From contig CAKSQF010000015.1 of NCBI GenBank assembly GCA_934486825.1, positions 1 to 49,189 of the forward strand: a DNA stretch of 49,189 nt, written 5' to 3'. Below are positions 15,930 through 24,329 of this stretch, in pieces. Position numbers and translations under genes: made by a program. Positions within the stretch are counted from its first letter, which is position 1. Each line of letters begins with the position of its first letter. Source of the stretch: an uncultured Eubacteriales bacterium (GTDB taxonomy: Bacteria; Bacillota; Clostridia; Oscillospirales; CAG-272). Below the pieces are notes generated by a model, which was given only the letters and a program-made list of their open reading frames with translations, was not told where the DNA came from and ran no database searches.

Positions 15930-16729
15930 CTGAAGCTTACGCTCTTTCCCGCGGGAATCATGACAGCCTCGCCGTTGACATCCAGCCATACATCGGTTGC
16001 GGTCGGATTGTAGGCGATATCGCGATCGGCGGTAAGGACGATCGAGCGCACCGCGGTTATGTAATCGTAAAGTTCTATGTTTGTGGCAAACCATACGCCG
16101 TCAAGCGCGGACGCTTTTTCGCAGAAGCTCTTCATCATGTCGAAATTGTTGTTTCTCGTAAATTCAAAGCTGTGTCCCCAGACATAGAAGAGCGCGCCGT
16201 TGAATCTGTAATTTGCGAACTGGTCGAGCTTTTCGATTATTCCGCCGTTGTGATGGCAGGTCGGGTTCCACTGCATGAAGTCGTTCGGTACGCCGAAGCC
16301 GTTTGTCGATCTGACTGTTCTCGAATAGCAGATGCCGAGCGATTTTGCCGTTGAGATAACGTCATTTGAATATGTCCCGAAGGGGTAAGACATCCCGCGC
16401 ACGGGATATTTTACAAGCGATTCGAGATTACGGCGATCCTCAAATATTTCATATACGACAGATTCTTTGGGAAGCTGTTCGAGGAAGGGGTGATTTACGC
16501 AGTGTACCGCAACCTCGTGTCCGCGGTAAAGCTCGCCGACCTCCTCGGCGGTTATGCTGTTGCCTGCCATAACGCGTGCCGAATTAAGGTGGAATGTTCC
16601 CCTGATGCCGTAGTCGTTGAATATGCCGACAAGTATCCTGTCCTCGGGCGCTCCGTCGTCATATGACATTGTGAGTGCTCTCTTTTTTCCGTCCTTGTAA
16701 AATCCCGATTTTACCGTAAATCCGGTCAT
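15926..16729 (-). CDS. NodB-type polysaccharide deacetylase
   Basis: A 267-aa protein with the metal-dependent CE4 deacetylase motifs: SYDDG (residues 23-27) with the catalytic Asp and metal Asp, the VHCVNH metal His pair (about 73-78), and the MSYPFGTYS motif (about 110). There is no signal peptide or membrane anchor, unlike the usual secreted peptidoglycan deacetylases, so it may act on a soluble N-acetylated sugar inside the cell. It lies between the aldolase and the AraC gene in one operon. RBS weak (AAGGAGA, further upstream). Confidence 0.85.
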   Translation of the reverse strand: MTGFTVKSGFYKDGKKRALTMSYDDGAPEDRILVGIFNDYGIRGTFHLNSARVMAGNSITAEEVGELYRGHEVAVHCVNHPFLEQLPKESVVYEIFEDRRNLESLVKYPVRGMSYPFGTYSNDVISTAKSLGICYSRTVRSTNGFGVPNDFMQWNPTCHHNGGIIEKLDQFANYRFNGALFYVWGHSFEFTRNNNFDMMKSFCEKASALDGVWFATNIELYDYITAVRSIVLTADRDIAYNPTATDVWLDVNGEAVMIPAGKSVSFR

Positions 16730-16752
16730 ACTAAAAATCTCCTTTTGTTTTT

Positions 16753-17700
16753 TTATTTTTTCCGGTGAGTCCCGGTTTTTATTATTTCTTCTCTGATGTA
16801 TTCGCCAAGGCAGAAGACATCGTAAAGCTCGTCGTCAAGCGCGGGAACCCCGTTGTAGCTGACAGAGCGGCAGATGTCGGTCATGTCGAAGCCCTCAAAG
16901 CGGCGCAGATATGTTTTTGCACAGATAGGATAGCCGCGACATTCGATCAGCGACATCACGCCGAGCATCCTTGCAACGATCGGAGCGCGCGGATCGTTTA
17001 TGTTGTTGTATACCCACGCGTAGAGATCGGGGTGGAAGTTAGCCATTATTCCGCTGTACCCGTTGTAGCCCGCAAGGACAGAATCATAGAAGGTGGCACC
17101 GTTCGCATTGTACAACTTGAAGCTGCTGCCCTCAACGAGCTTTGCACGGCGGCGCATTGCCGCAATGTCGCAGACGGTGTCCTTAAGGAAGACGAACCTG
17201 TCGGTATCGGCGATCGCCTTTACCTCGTCGTCGGTAAGATAGCGCTTGAACGGATAGGGACATTCGTACATTCCGAGCGGCATGTCGGACGGCATCGCGG
17301 CAATTATTTTCGAAAGGTCGCCGCAAAAATCATCCGACAGTCTGTTTCTCAGAAAGACGACGGCATCGGGTCCGAGCTCTGCCGCCTTTTTTGCAAACGA
17401 AAGCTGGTCTTCAAGGTTGTCATCAACAGTACCCGCGACGACGATGTCCATTCTGCCCCTGTTTGCTTTCAGAATGAAATCGGCAAGCTCCAGTCTTTCT
17501 TTTTCGTCAAGAAAAAACATTTCGCTTGACTGGCATATGGCAAATATACCGGTCATGCCGTTTTCATAATAGAATTCGATAAGTCTTTCGACCTGCGAAT
17601 AATCGATCCTGCCGTCCTCCCCGTAGGGGGTTATCATTGTCGGCCATATGCCGTCGGCAACGGTTTTTGTCTTTTTTTCATCCGAGGTGAGTTTCTTCAT
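16753..17700 (-). CDS. Dihydrodipicolinate synthase/N-acetylneuraminate lyase family aldolase
   Basis: A 315-aa (beta/alpha)8 aldolase. The Schiff-base Lys is in VFLKDT (about residue 171) and the proton-relay Tyr in GMYECPYP (about residue 143). I prefer the start at 17700 over 17769 because the frame then matches the N-terminal length of the family, and AGGGG lies upstream. The family includes NanA, KDG aldolase and DapA. The context (sialidase-like propeller, deacetylase, AraC regulator) favours a sugar-acid aldolase over lysine biosynthesis. The product is probably pyruvate plus an amino sugar or aldehyde. First gene of the operon. Confidence 0.82.
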   Translation of the reverse strand: MKKLTSDEKKTKTVADGIWPTMITPYGEDGRIDYSQVERLIEFYYENGMTGIFAICQSSEMFFLDEKERLELADFILKANRGRMDIVVAGTVDDNLEDQLSFAKKAAELGPDAVVFLRNRLSDDFCGDLSKIIAAMPSDMPLGMYECPYPFKRYLTDDEVKAIADTDRFVFLKDTVCDIAAMRRRAKLVEGSSFKLYNANGATFYDSVLAGYNGYSGIMANFHPDLYAWVYNNINDPRAPIVARMLGVMSLIECRGYPICAKTYLRRFEGFDMTDICRSVSYNGVPALDDELYDVFCLGEYIREEIIKTGTHRKK

Positions 17701-17790
17701 AGTGTTTGACCCCTGTTTTTTGCAGATTCGGGACATTTCAAATTCGTCGGCAAGCCTCCGAATTTGCATACTTTTATCCCGTTTGACCTA

Positions 17791-17819
17791 ATTATCACCT
17801 ATTTTTTCGAAAAAGTCAA
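17791..17819 (-). promoter_or_regulatory. Promoter of the sugar-acid operon
   Basis: On the minus strand: TTGACT (17819-17814), 17-bp spacer, GATAAT (17796-17791), upstream of the aldolase gene. Confidence 0.75.
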
Positions 17820-17873
17820 TTGCAGAAGACGACACAAACCATACCGATCGGGACATTTTTTCTCTTTGCGAAA

Positions 17874-17906
17874 AAGCCCGACTCCGCGTTCTGCGGGCTC
17901 GGGCTT
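17874..17906 (-). terminator. Terminator downstream of mscL
   Basis: On the minus strand an 8-bp stem (AAGCCCGA and complement) with an inner 4-bp stem, followed by a T-run. It lies between the stop codon of mscL and the promoter of the sugar-acid operon. Confidence 0.8.
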
Positions 17907-17914
17907 GTATTTTA

Positions 17915-18508
17915 TCATGTTGTCTGTTTTTCTTTTTCGCCGTCATCCGGATTTTCAGGCTCCGGAAGGGTTCCGTTCTGTATCTGAAGCTCGGTGAGTA
18001 TCTTTTCGAGAAGCTCCGCTTCGGTGGGCTTTTTCGGCTCCTCCTTCTTTTCCGGCTCGGGTTCCTTGTCTTTTATCTTCCAGAACAGAAATCTTTTGCG
18101 GCGGCGGACTCCCGCCTTTGCCGCGTTTTCGATTTTTTCAAAATGTCCGCGCACCGCTTTGATTATTTTAAGAAAGACAAAGACGAAGACGGCGGTTATG
18201 AGAAACTGTATGACCGCCTGTAAAAAGCTGCCGTAGTTTACCGATATTTCGGAGGATATCACGGCTCCCGCCTCATCGGTCACCGCAGGACGCAGGATGA
18301 GCTTCAGATCGGTCAGATTGATATCGCTTATAAAATAGCTTATAAACGGGGTTATCAGATTGTTTGCGAGCGAGCTTACTATCGCATTGAATGAAGCACC
18401 GATCACGATCGCGGCGGCAAGATCAAATATGTCGCCTTTGTTTATGAATTTGCGGAACTCGCTCCCGTATTCGGAGATGTTCTGCACATTTGTTTTTTTC
18501 TTTGACAT
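17915..18508 (-). CDS. mscL: Large-conductance mechanosensitive channel
   Basis: A 197-aa MscL. The N-terminal motif EFRKFINKGDIFDLAAAIVIG is the amphipathic helix and first membrane segment (about residues 16-45) that line the pore. The second membrane segment lies near residues 92-115. The protein is longer than the usual 130-150 aa because of an extended charged C-terminal tail rich in Glu and Lys (about 145-197). It releases solutes on sudden hypo-osmotic shock. It has its own promoter at 18529-18557. Confidence 0.93.
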   Translation of the reverse strand: MSKKKTNVQNISEYGSEFRKFINKGDIFDLAAAIVIGASFNAIVSSLANNLITPFISYFISDINLTDLKLILRPAVTDEAGAVISSEISVNYGSFLQAVIQFLITAVFVFVFLKIIKAVRGHFEKIENAAKAGVRRRKRFLFWKIKDKEPEPEKKEEPKKPTEAELLEKILTELQIQNGTLPEPENPDDGEKEKQTT

Positions 18509-18528
18509 GTCATCACACCCTTTTGTTC

Positions 18529-18557
18529 ATTCTAACATCGGCGACCACGTTTGTCAA
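18529..18557 (-). promoter_or_regulatory. Promoter of mscL
   Basis: On the minus strand: TTGACA (18557-18552), 17-bp spacer, TAGAAT (18534-18529). It lies directly after the end of the ABC permease gene, so mscL is not dependent on read-through. Confidence 0.8.
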
Positions 18558-18559
18558 TA

Positions 18560-19213
18560 TCAGAGATCGATTTTTTCGAACTTTCTTCCCGATGATTTTA
18601 TCGAGAGCAGGGTCACGGCGATGTAAAACAGAGCGCAGATCGCAAAAATGAGGGCGCGGATCGGCATTTTGCCGTCGGCGACAGCACCGAGAAAGCCGAG
18701 TTCCGGGAAATGCCAAAGAGCCTCGGCGACAGTTATGACCGCAAATGCCGCAACCGAAAAGGCTATAAAGGGAGCGCCGAGCCTGTATGCGGTTTTGTAA
18801 AATCCGGAAACGAAAACAGAGTTGAAAAGCGCAAATATTACGAGCACGGCTCCGAGATACACAAAATTTGCGGGGAGCATCGGGTTTGTGCGGTATGGTC
18901 CGACGGAGACGAGTACGGTTGATCTGATATATGCAAAAATAAGACAGAGCAGGAAGGATATCATCTCTACCGTTACCGAGAAGAGGCATTTTGCGACCGC
19001 AACATCGCTCTTTCTGACAGGCAGAAGTGCGGTGTATGTCACGTCTCCGTCCTCGCGCGCATTTCTGAACGAGTAAAATATGCCGAGGCAGACGAAAAAA
19101 GCGCCGACAAGTATCGGATAGCCCGGGATAAATACCATGACAGAAAAGGCAATGAATATGTATGTGAGCGGCGAAGCCGCAAGGGTAAATTCTTTGTAAA
19201 GCAGATTTTTCAT
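18560..19213 (-). CDS. ABC-2 type exporter permease
   Basis: A 217-aa membrane protein with about six hydrophobic segments, starting after the motif MKNLLYKEFTLAASP, which is typical of ABC-2 permeases (ABC2_membrane_5-like). The start at 19213 has GGAGGAC ten bases upstream; the longer frame to 19255 has no ribosome-binding site. It is paired with the ATPase gene 28 bp upstream and the TetR regulator beyond. The substrate is unknown; such pairs often export antimicrobial peptides, drugs or envelope lipids. Confidence 0.85.
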   Translation of the reverse strand: MKNLLYKEFTLAASPLTYIFIAFSVMVFIPGYPILVGAFFVCLGIFYSFRNAREDGDVTYTALLPVRKSDVAVAKCLFSVTVEMISFLLCLIFAYIRSTVLVSVGPYRTNPMLPANFVYLGAVLVIFALFNSVFVSGFYKTAYRLGAPFIAFSVAAFAVITVAEALWHFPELGFLGAVADGKMPIRALIFAICALFYIAVTLLSIKSSGRKFEKIDL

Positions 19214-19241
19214 GTTTGTGTCCTCCGGGGTTCTGCGTGCT

Positions 19242-20087
19242 TCATCGCATTTCAAGATGTACCATTACTTCTTCAAGCGTCGGCTGTGCAAGCGGTTTTC
19301 CGCTGAACGATTCCGCGTCGCAGACTCTTACAAGTCCGGTAAAGCCGTCTCTTGAGCGGCATATTCCGTGCAGAACTCTTTTTTCGTCCTCCGACGGCTC
19401 CGCATCAAAGCGGACGAGTCTGTAACCGTCGGTGTATTCTCCGATCGGCATCAACGCCTCAACCCTGCCGCCCTTTATGTAGGTTACCGAATCCGCGCAC
19501 TTGACGAGATCGGATGTAATATGCGTCGAAAACAGGATCGATACGCCGTCGTGTGCAAGCGAAAGAAATATTTCAAGCAGTTCCTCACGGGAAACGGGAT
19601 CAAGTCCGCTTGTCGGTTCGTCGAGAATCAGAAGCTTTGCATGGTGCGAAAGGGCAAGCGCGAGATTGAATTTGACCTTCATTCCCTCTGAAAGTTCAAT
19701 CGGACGCTTGCTTTCGTCTATGGAAAAATCGGAGAGATATTTTTTGTAGAGTGTTTCGTCAAAATTGCCGTAAAAACGCCGCGTGACCGCAACCGTGTCG
19801 CAAAGTCTGCGTCTCGGGTAATATCCGATAGACCCGCAGGCGTAGCCGATCTGCTGTTTTATTTCGCTTTCATCCTCGCACATGCGCCTGCCGAAAAAAC
19901 GGACCTCGCCGTCGTCCGGATTTACAAGTCCGAGAACCGACTTGATCGTTGTGGTTTTTCCGGCGCCGTTGCGCCCGATGAAGCCCATAATTTCGCCTTC
20001 CTTTACCGAAAAGCTTACACTGTCAAGCGTGAATTTCGGGTATTTTTTGCACAGCCCGATTATTTCAAGCACATTTTCATTTTTCAA
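19242..20087 (-). CDS. ABC transporter ATPase (ABC-2 exporter)
   Basis: A 281-aa ABC ATPase of the YtrB/BcrA type, with Walker A GRNGAGKT near residue 38, a LSEGMKVK signature, and Walker B LLILDEPTSGLDP. The C-terminal region is the usual EVMVHL-type tail. The start appears to be TTG at 20087, overlapping the TetR stop codon by 11 bp, with GAGG about nine bases upstream; a GTG 15 bases further in is the alternative. It powers the permease encoded downstream. Confidence 0.88.
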   Translation of the reverse strand: MKNENVLEIIGLCKKYPKFTLDSVSFSVKEGEIMGFIGRNGAGKTTTIKSVLGLVNPDDGEVRFFGRRMCEDESEIKQQIGYACGSIGYYPRRRLCDTVAVTRRFYGNFDETLYKKYLSDFSIDESKRPIELSEGMKVKFNLALALSHHAKLLILDEPTSGLDPVSREELLEIFLSLAHDGVSILFSTHITSDLVKCADSVTYIKGGRVEALMPIGEYTDGYRLVRFDAEPSEDEKRVLHGICRSRDGFTGLVRVCDAESFSGKPLAQPTLEEVMVHLEMR

Positions 20088-20661
20088 TCCGGTTTTCCTC
20101 TCTTTCGGAATATATTTTTTTCAGCCCGAGATAGACATCCGAGACCATTCTTTCGATCAGCGACTGCTGCCAGTCATTTGATCCCGAGGCACTCATCACC
20201 GCAAGCCCGTGTACAAAGACCCAGTTTTCGCAGTGGATAAGCATCGCGCTGTCATGATCCGCTCCGGTGTCACCCGAGACAATATCCGCAAGCCTGTCGG
20301 CAAGCGGGGCGATCTTTCCGCCGCCATCCGAATTTCCGGGAGTCATGAAGAGCAGTCTGAACAGTTCCCGCTCCTCGGACGCAAATCTGATGTAGGCAAG
20401 ACCGCTTGCCTTATACTCCGGCATTCCGACCGCTTTTTCCATTGCTCTCTGCACATAGTCGGAAAAAAAGCTTCCCGCGGCTTCCACCACAGCCGATTTA
20501 AGACTGTCCATGTCCGGAAATCGGCTGAACACCGGCTGGGTCGATGAACCGAGCCTCGCCGCAAGATTTCTTGCGTTGAGCGAGTCGATCCCGTCCTGCC
20601 TGACAAGCTCAAGTCCTGCCGATACTATCGCTTCCTTTGTGTACTTTGTTTTCGGCGGCAT
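20077..20661 (-). CDS. TetR-family regulator of the ABC exporter
   Basis: A 194-aa protein with an N-terminal TetR helix-turn-helix (about residues 10-55: KEAIVSAGLELVRQDGID...ARNLAARLG) and a ligand-binding C-terminal domain. Start at 20661 with AAAGGAG eight bases upstream. Inverted-repeat sequences just downstream of its promoter are probably its own operator, so it is likely to repress this operon and be released by an exporter substrate. Confidence 0.88.
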   Translation of the reverse strand: MPPKTKYTKEAIVSAGLELVRQDGIDSLNARNLAARLGSSTQPVFSRFPDMDSLKSAVVEAAGSFFSDYVQRAMEKAVGMPEYKASGLAYIRFASEERELFRLLFMTPGNSDGGGKIAPLADRLADIVSGDTGADHDSAMLIHCENWVFVHGLAVMSASGSNDWQQSLIERMVSDVYLGLKKIYSEREENRIEK

Positions 20662-20677
20662 ATGCTTCTCCTTTAAA

Positions 20678-20696
20678 TAACATGTGTTATATAACA
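20678..20696. promoter_or_regulatory. Likely TetR operator, overlapping palindromes
   Basis: TAACA-N2-TGTTA (20678-20689) is followed without a gap by the perfect 12-bp palindrome TGTTATATAACA (20685-20696). The pair lies between the promoter -10 box and the start codon, a usual place for autorepression. Confidence 0.6.
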
Positions 20697-20702
20697 ATTG
20701 AT

Positions 20703-20730
20703 ATTATACACTTCCGGATGAAAAAGTCAA
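20703..20730 (-). promoter_or_regulatory. Promoter of the tetR-ABC operon
   Basis: On the minus strand: TTGACT (20730-20725), 16-bp spacer, TATAAT (20708-20703). Confidence 0.75.
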
Positions 20731-20779
20731 TAGGAAAATCGGAAAAAAACAAAAAAAGCTCAAAAAGCGAAAAGAACAG

Positions 20780-20808
20780 TTGATTTTTGGTGAATAATAT
20801 GTTAAAAT
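20780..20808 (+). promoter_or_regulatory. Promoter of smsCB
   Basis: TTGATT at 20780-20785, 17-bp spacer, TAAAAT at 20803-20808, 54 bp before the ATG of the ATPase gene. Confidence 0.7.
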
Positions 20809-20861
20809 ACAATGTCACGGATATAACCTGACATATCATCCGGAAGGACGGTCAAAATCAA

Positions 20862-21578
20862 ATGCTTGAAATAAAAAACCTATCATACTCGGCGGGGGGA
20901 ACTCCGATACTTAAAGGGATAAATCTTACGGTAAACGAACGGTTCGTTGCGATAACGGGACCGAACGGCTCTGGCAAATCGACGCTTGCAAAGCTGATTG
21001 CGGGCATACTGACTCCCGACGAGGGCGAAATTCTGTTTGACGGGCAGGACATAACAAAAATGTCGATAACGGATCGCGCCCGTGCGGGAATAACCTTTGC
21101 CTTTCAGCAGCCGGTTCGCTTCAAGGGGATAACGGTAACCGACCTGCTTTCGCTTGCAAGCTGCAAAAAGCTGTCGGCTGCCGCCGCCTGCGCATATCTT
21201 TCCGAGGTCGGAATGTGCGCAAAGGATTACGTGAACAGGGAAGTAAATGCTTCTCTTTCGGGCGGCGAGCTGAAGCGCATAGAGATAGCCATGGCGCTTG
21301 CGCGTTCGACAAGGCTTACGGTTTTTGACGAGCCGGAGGCGGGAATCGACCTCTGGTCATTCAACAGCCTTATAAAGGTATTTGAATCGATGTACGAGAA
21401 AAATCACGGCTCGATAATAATTATATCACACCAGGAACGCATACTCAACATTGCCGACAAGATCGTACTGCTTAAGGACGGAACCATCGCGGATATCGGC
21501 ACGAAGGACGAAATAATGCCGCTTATAACCGGTACGGGGATATCGGCGGCGCCCTGCCGCGTCGTCGGAACCTGCTGA
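20862..21578 (+). CDS. smsC: Fe-S assembly ATPase, SufC/SmsC type
   Basis: A 238-aa SufC-like ABC ATPase: Walker A GPNGSGKST (about 33-41), Q-loop FQQPVRFKGI, signature LSGGELKR, Walker B LTVFDEPEAGID, and switch His in ISHQERI. SufC-type ATPases have no membrane partner; here the partner is the SufB-like scaffold encoded 31 bp downstream. Because no sufD, sufS or sufU lies nearby, this is best read as SmsC of the minimal SUF-like system. Its ATP hydrolysis drives cluster assembly in the scaffold. ATG start; a AAGGACGG sequence precedes it at a long spacing. Confidence 0.85.
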   Translation: MLEIKNLSYSAGGTPILKGINLTVNERFVAITGPNGSGKSTLAKLIAGILTPDEGEILFDGQDITKMSITDRARAGITFAFQQPVRFKGITVTDLLSLASCKKLSAAAACAYLSEVGMCAKDYVNREVNASLSGGELKRIEIAMALARSTRLTVFDEPEAGIDLWSFNSLIKVFESMYEKNHGSIIIISHQERILNIADKIVLLKDGTIADIGTKDEIMPLITGTGISAAPCRVVGTC

Positions 21579-21609
21579 TTATCTGTCATCGAAGAAAGGA
21601 AAAGTCAGA

Positions 21610-22536
21610 ATGGAACTTGATAAAATACAGCTTGAACTGCTTAAGCAGGTCGCGGACCTTGAGGGAGTACCGAAGGGCGCATACAATCTGCGAATTGACG
21701 GAAAGGCTTTCGGAAGGCGCGACAGCGAGCATATACACATCGTCCCGAAAACAGACGGCAAGTCGGGAATTGACATTTACATCGACGAAAACACCGTAAA
21801 CGAATCGGTACACATTCCGGTTATTCTCGATCAGACCGGATTTTCGGATCTTGTTTACAACGACTTTCATGTAGGCAGAAATGCCGATGTTGTGATAGTC
21901 GCGGGCTGCGGTATAGACAATTGCGGAAACGGAAAGTCCGAGCACAGCGGCATCCATGCCTTTTATCTTGAAGATGGGGCGCGGGTCAAGTATATCGAAA
22001 AGCATTACGGTCAGGGCGACGGCAACGGAGAAAATGTCATGAACCCGACAACGATAGTTCACCTCGGAAAAGACGCGTACATGCAGATGGAAACCGCCCA
22101 GATCGGCGGAATAGACTCAACCGAACGGGTAACGACGGCAAGCGTCGGTGAATCGGCATCGCTCGTCATACATGAAAAGATAATGACTCACGGCAGACAG
22201 CACGCGGTTACGAATTTTGAAGTTGATCTTCACGGCGACGGCTCGACCGCTCACGTTGTGTCAAGATCGGTGGCTAAGGAGAACTCTTCACAGCAGTTCA
22301 ATTCACAGGTCGTCGGCAATGCGCGCTGTAACGGCAGAACCGAATGTGACGCGATCATCATGGACAAGGCGACGGTCAGCGCGATACCGAGGATAGTTGC
22401 AGCAAATCCCGAAGCCGCTCTCATGCATGAGGCGGCGATCGGCAGGATCGCCGGCGAGCAGCTTGTCAAGCTCATGACTCTCGGTCTTACCGAGAAGGAA
22501 GCCGAAAATGAGATCATAAACGGATTTCTCAAATAA
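21610..22536 (+). CDS. smsB: Fe-S assembly scaffold, short SufB/SmsB type
   Basis: A 308-aa protein of the SufBD superfamily. The C-terminal beta-helix core (about 90-290) has the characteristic MQMETAQIGG, RTECDAIIMD and AALMHEAAIGRI motifs. It is far shorter than SufB (about 470 aa) because the N-terminal extension is absent, which is typical of the two-gene SMS system found in anaerobes. Conserved Cys residues are in AGCGIDNCG (about 99-105) and in RTECD. It probably forms a homodimer scaffold with SmsC. The pair lies directly upstream of a bidirectional terminator. Confidence 0.85.
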   Translation: MELDKIQLELLKQVADLEGVPKGAYNLRIDGKAFGRRDSEHIHIVPKTDGKSGIDIYIDENTVNESVHIPVILDQTGFSDLVYNDFHVGRNADVVIVAGCGIDNCGNGKSEHSGIHAFYLEDGARVKYIEKHYGQGDGNGENVMNPTTIVHLGKDAYMQMETAQIGGIDSTERVTTASVGESASLVIHEKIMTHGRQHAVTNFEVDLHGDGSTAHVVSRSVAKENSSQQFNSQVVGNARCNGRTECDAIIMDKATVSAIPRIVAANPEAALMHEAAIGRIAGEQLVKLMTLGLTEKEAENEIINGFLK

Positions 22537-22540
22537 AACG

Positions 22541-22572
22541 AAAAGTGCCTCACGAAGCCGTGAGGCACTTTT
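22541..22572. terminator. Bidirectional terminator
   Basis: A 14-bp stem (AAAAGTGCCTCACG and complement) with an AAGC loop, T-run on both sides, between smsB and sigE. Confidence 0.9.
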
Positions 22573-22579
22573 TTCGTGG

Positions 22580-23290
22580 TCATATTATGCTTTTCATTTC
22601 CTCGCGCAGACGTTCGATGATCTTTTTTTCAAGTCTTGATATATAGCTTTGAGATATGCCGAGCGCTGTTGCGACCTCCTTTTGCGTAAGCTCCCTGTCG
22701 CCTGCCAGCCCGAAGCGCATCTCGATAATCTGTTTTTCACGTGGTGTGAGTCTTGAAAGTGCGTCGTAGACCGCCCGCTTTTCTTCCTCACATTCGACCC
22801 TGCGGTATACGCAGTCCTCGTCTCCGGCAAGGATGTCCGAGAGCAGCAGCTCGTTGCCGTCCCAATCTACATTCAGCGGCTCGTCGATTGATATCTCGCG
22901 CTTGCCCTGTCCCTTGCGCAGATACATAAGTATCTCATTCTCGATGCATCGTGATGCATAGGTCGCAAGCTTGATGTTCTTGTCCGGATGAAAGGTGTTG
23001 ATCGCTTTTATAAGCCCGATCGTTCCGATCGAAATCAGGTCTTCGATGCCGACTCCCGTATTTTCGAATTTCTTCGAAAGAAAAACGACAAGTCGCAGAT
23101 TGCGCTCGACCAGCGTTTTTCGGTTTGACGGGTCGGCAGTGTTTTCAAGCAGTCTTGCCTCTTCATCCGGAGTCAGCGGCTTCGGAAGCGAATCCGGACC
23201 GTTTATGTAGGCGATGTTTACACTGCCGCCGCCGAAACCGAGCTTCAGAAAAAGCCTTTGCAGTCTTTCTTTTATTGAATCGGAAAACAT
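22580..23290 (-). CDS. sigE: RNA polymerase sporulation sigma factor SigE
   Basis: A 236-aa sigma-70 family factor. The N-terminus carries the short pro-sequence with the charged/hydrophobic segment expected for pro-sigma-E. Region 2 (VERNLRLVVFLSKKFENTGVGIEDLISIGTIGL) and region 4 (LTPREKQIIEMRFGL...LTQKEVATALGISQSYISRLEKK) are both clear. It directs transcription in the mother cell early in sporulation and is activated by cleavage through SpoIIGA, whose gene is directly upstream. RBS AGGAGG. Confidence 0.95.
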   Translation of the reverse strand: MFSDSIKERLQRLFLKLGFGGGSVNIAYINGPDSLPKPLTPDEEARLLENTADPSNRKTLVERNLRLVVFLSKKFENTGVGIEDLISIGTIGLIKAINTFHPDKNIKLATYASRCIENEILMYLRKGQGKREISIDEPLNVDWDGNELLLSDILAGDEDCVYRRVECEEEKRAVYDALSRLTPREKQIIEMRFGLAGDRELTQKEVATALGISQSYISRLEKKIIERLREEMKSII

Positions 23291-23323
23291 ATTATCCTCC
23301 TGTGTATAAATTGGTGAGCGTAA

Positions 23324-24226
23324 TTACAGAAGAGCGGACGGGACAATCGCACGGTAGCCCGAAAAATCCCTGCCGTCTTCGTTTATCGATGCAATAACTG
23401 CCGCAACCTCGTTGCCGTTTACCGCGACGCTGTCCGGTATGTAGCCGACTGCCACTCCGCTTCCCGAAATGCTTTTGTAGGGAATCAGCCTGAGACTTTT
23501 TCCGAAGCCGTCGATTTTGCCGGATGAAAGCGAAAAGGAAAAAGCAAGCCTGCCGATCTCCGACGGCATGATCTCGACGGCAAGACTTTTTTCGACGATT
23601 ATGACGGGCAGCCCGCCGAGCGGGTCGGTAAGCAGGTTGCCGCTGTCAACAAGGGCGTCAAATTCGTGTCTGCCGTTCGGTGAGGTCACACTGATATGCG
23701 CAACTGCCGTTTTTGCCGCCTTTGCCGATATTCTGCTCCATATAACCGATAAAAGCGCGCAAAAAGCGGCGCATAGTACAAAGACCCAGAGCGGAATTTC
23801 GCTGTATACCGTCTCCACACTGCCGTTTATTACGATCTCACGGCTTTTCAGAAATTTGTTTACAAAATAGTAAAGAGCGGTCATGATCCCGCCGCTTGTG
23901 AACGAAACGGCGAAAAACAAGGCTGTGTGTTTGATAAAAAGTCCCGGCTTGCCGAAGCCGAAAGCGATAAAACAGACGGTAAACGGAGTCAGCAGATCGC
24001 AGAGCAGTCTTAATGGCAGACTGCGGTAAGGCAGCAGCGCCGCGAGCGCGTAAGCCGCGCCGACAGCGGCGGCAAGGGAAAGTCTTACGGTTCCGACTTT
24101 TGTATGAAGAATCGCAGAAACCAGATACAGACAAAGAAAGTCCATACTGAAGTTTATAAGGAAATAAATATCTCCGTAGATCGTTTGCTCCGTAATATCA
24201 CCCCGCTGATAAAAGCATATCAGCAT
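23324..24226 (-). CDS. spoIIGA: Sigma-E processing peptidase SpoIIGA
   Basis: A 300-aa protein with about five hydrophobic segments in residues 15-165 followed by a soluble aspartic protease-like domain. The catalytic motif DSGN lies near residue 193 (ALVDSGNLLTDPLGGLPVI). This is the integral membrane peptidase that activates pro-sigma-E after asymmetric septation. The exact start is unsure: the ATG at 24226 has no clear ribosome-binding site, and family members usually begin nearer residue 14 (the YGDIYFLINFSMDF motif). The gene lies 33 bp upstream of sigE, as in other spore formers. Confidence 0.92.
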   Translation of the reverse strand: MLICFYQRGDITEQTIYGDIYFLINFSMDFLCLYLVSAILHTKVGTVRLSLAAAVGAAYALAALLPYRSLPLRLLCDLLTPFTVCFIAFGFGKPGLFIKHTALFFAVSFTSGGIMTALYYFVNKFLKSREIVINGSVETVYSEIPLWVFVLCAAFCALLSVIWSRISAKAAKTAVAHISVTSPNGRHEFDALVDSGNLLTDPLGGLPVIIVEKSLAVEIMPSEIGRLAFSFSLSSGKIDGFGKSLRLIPYKSISGSGVAVGYIPDSVAVNGNEVAAVIASINEDGRDFSGYRAIVPSALL

Positions 24227-24291
24227 GTCGGCGAAAAAGAGGTCGAAATATGATGTCCGGAAAAACTTTAGTTGCGGTAAAAATGATATGG

Positions 24292-24311
24292 CGGCTGTTC
24301 ATGAACAGCCG
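24292..24311. repeat. Perfect 20-bp palindrome
   Basis: CGGCTGTTCA followed directly by its reverse complement, upstream of spoIIGA. No T-run follows it, so it is not a simple terminator. It may be an operator or a cruciform-prone site. Confidence 0.5.
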
Positions 24312-24329
24312 TCGAAGATGCGCACAAAA

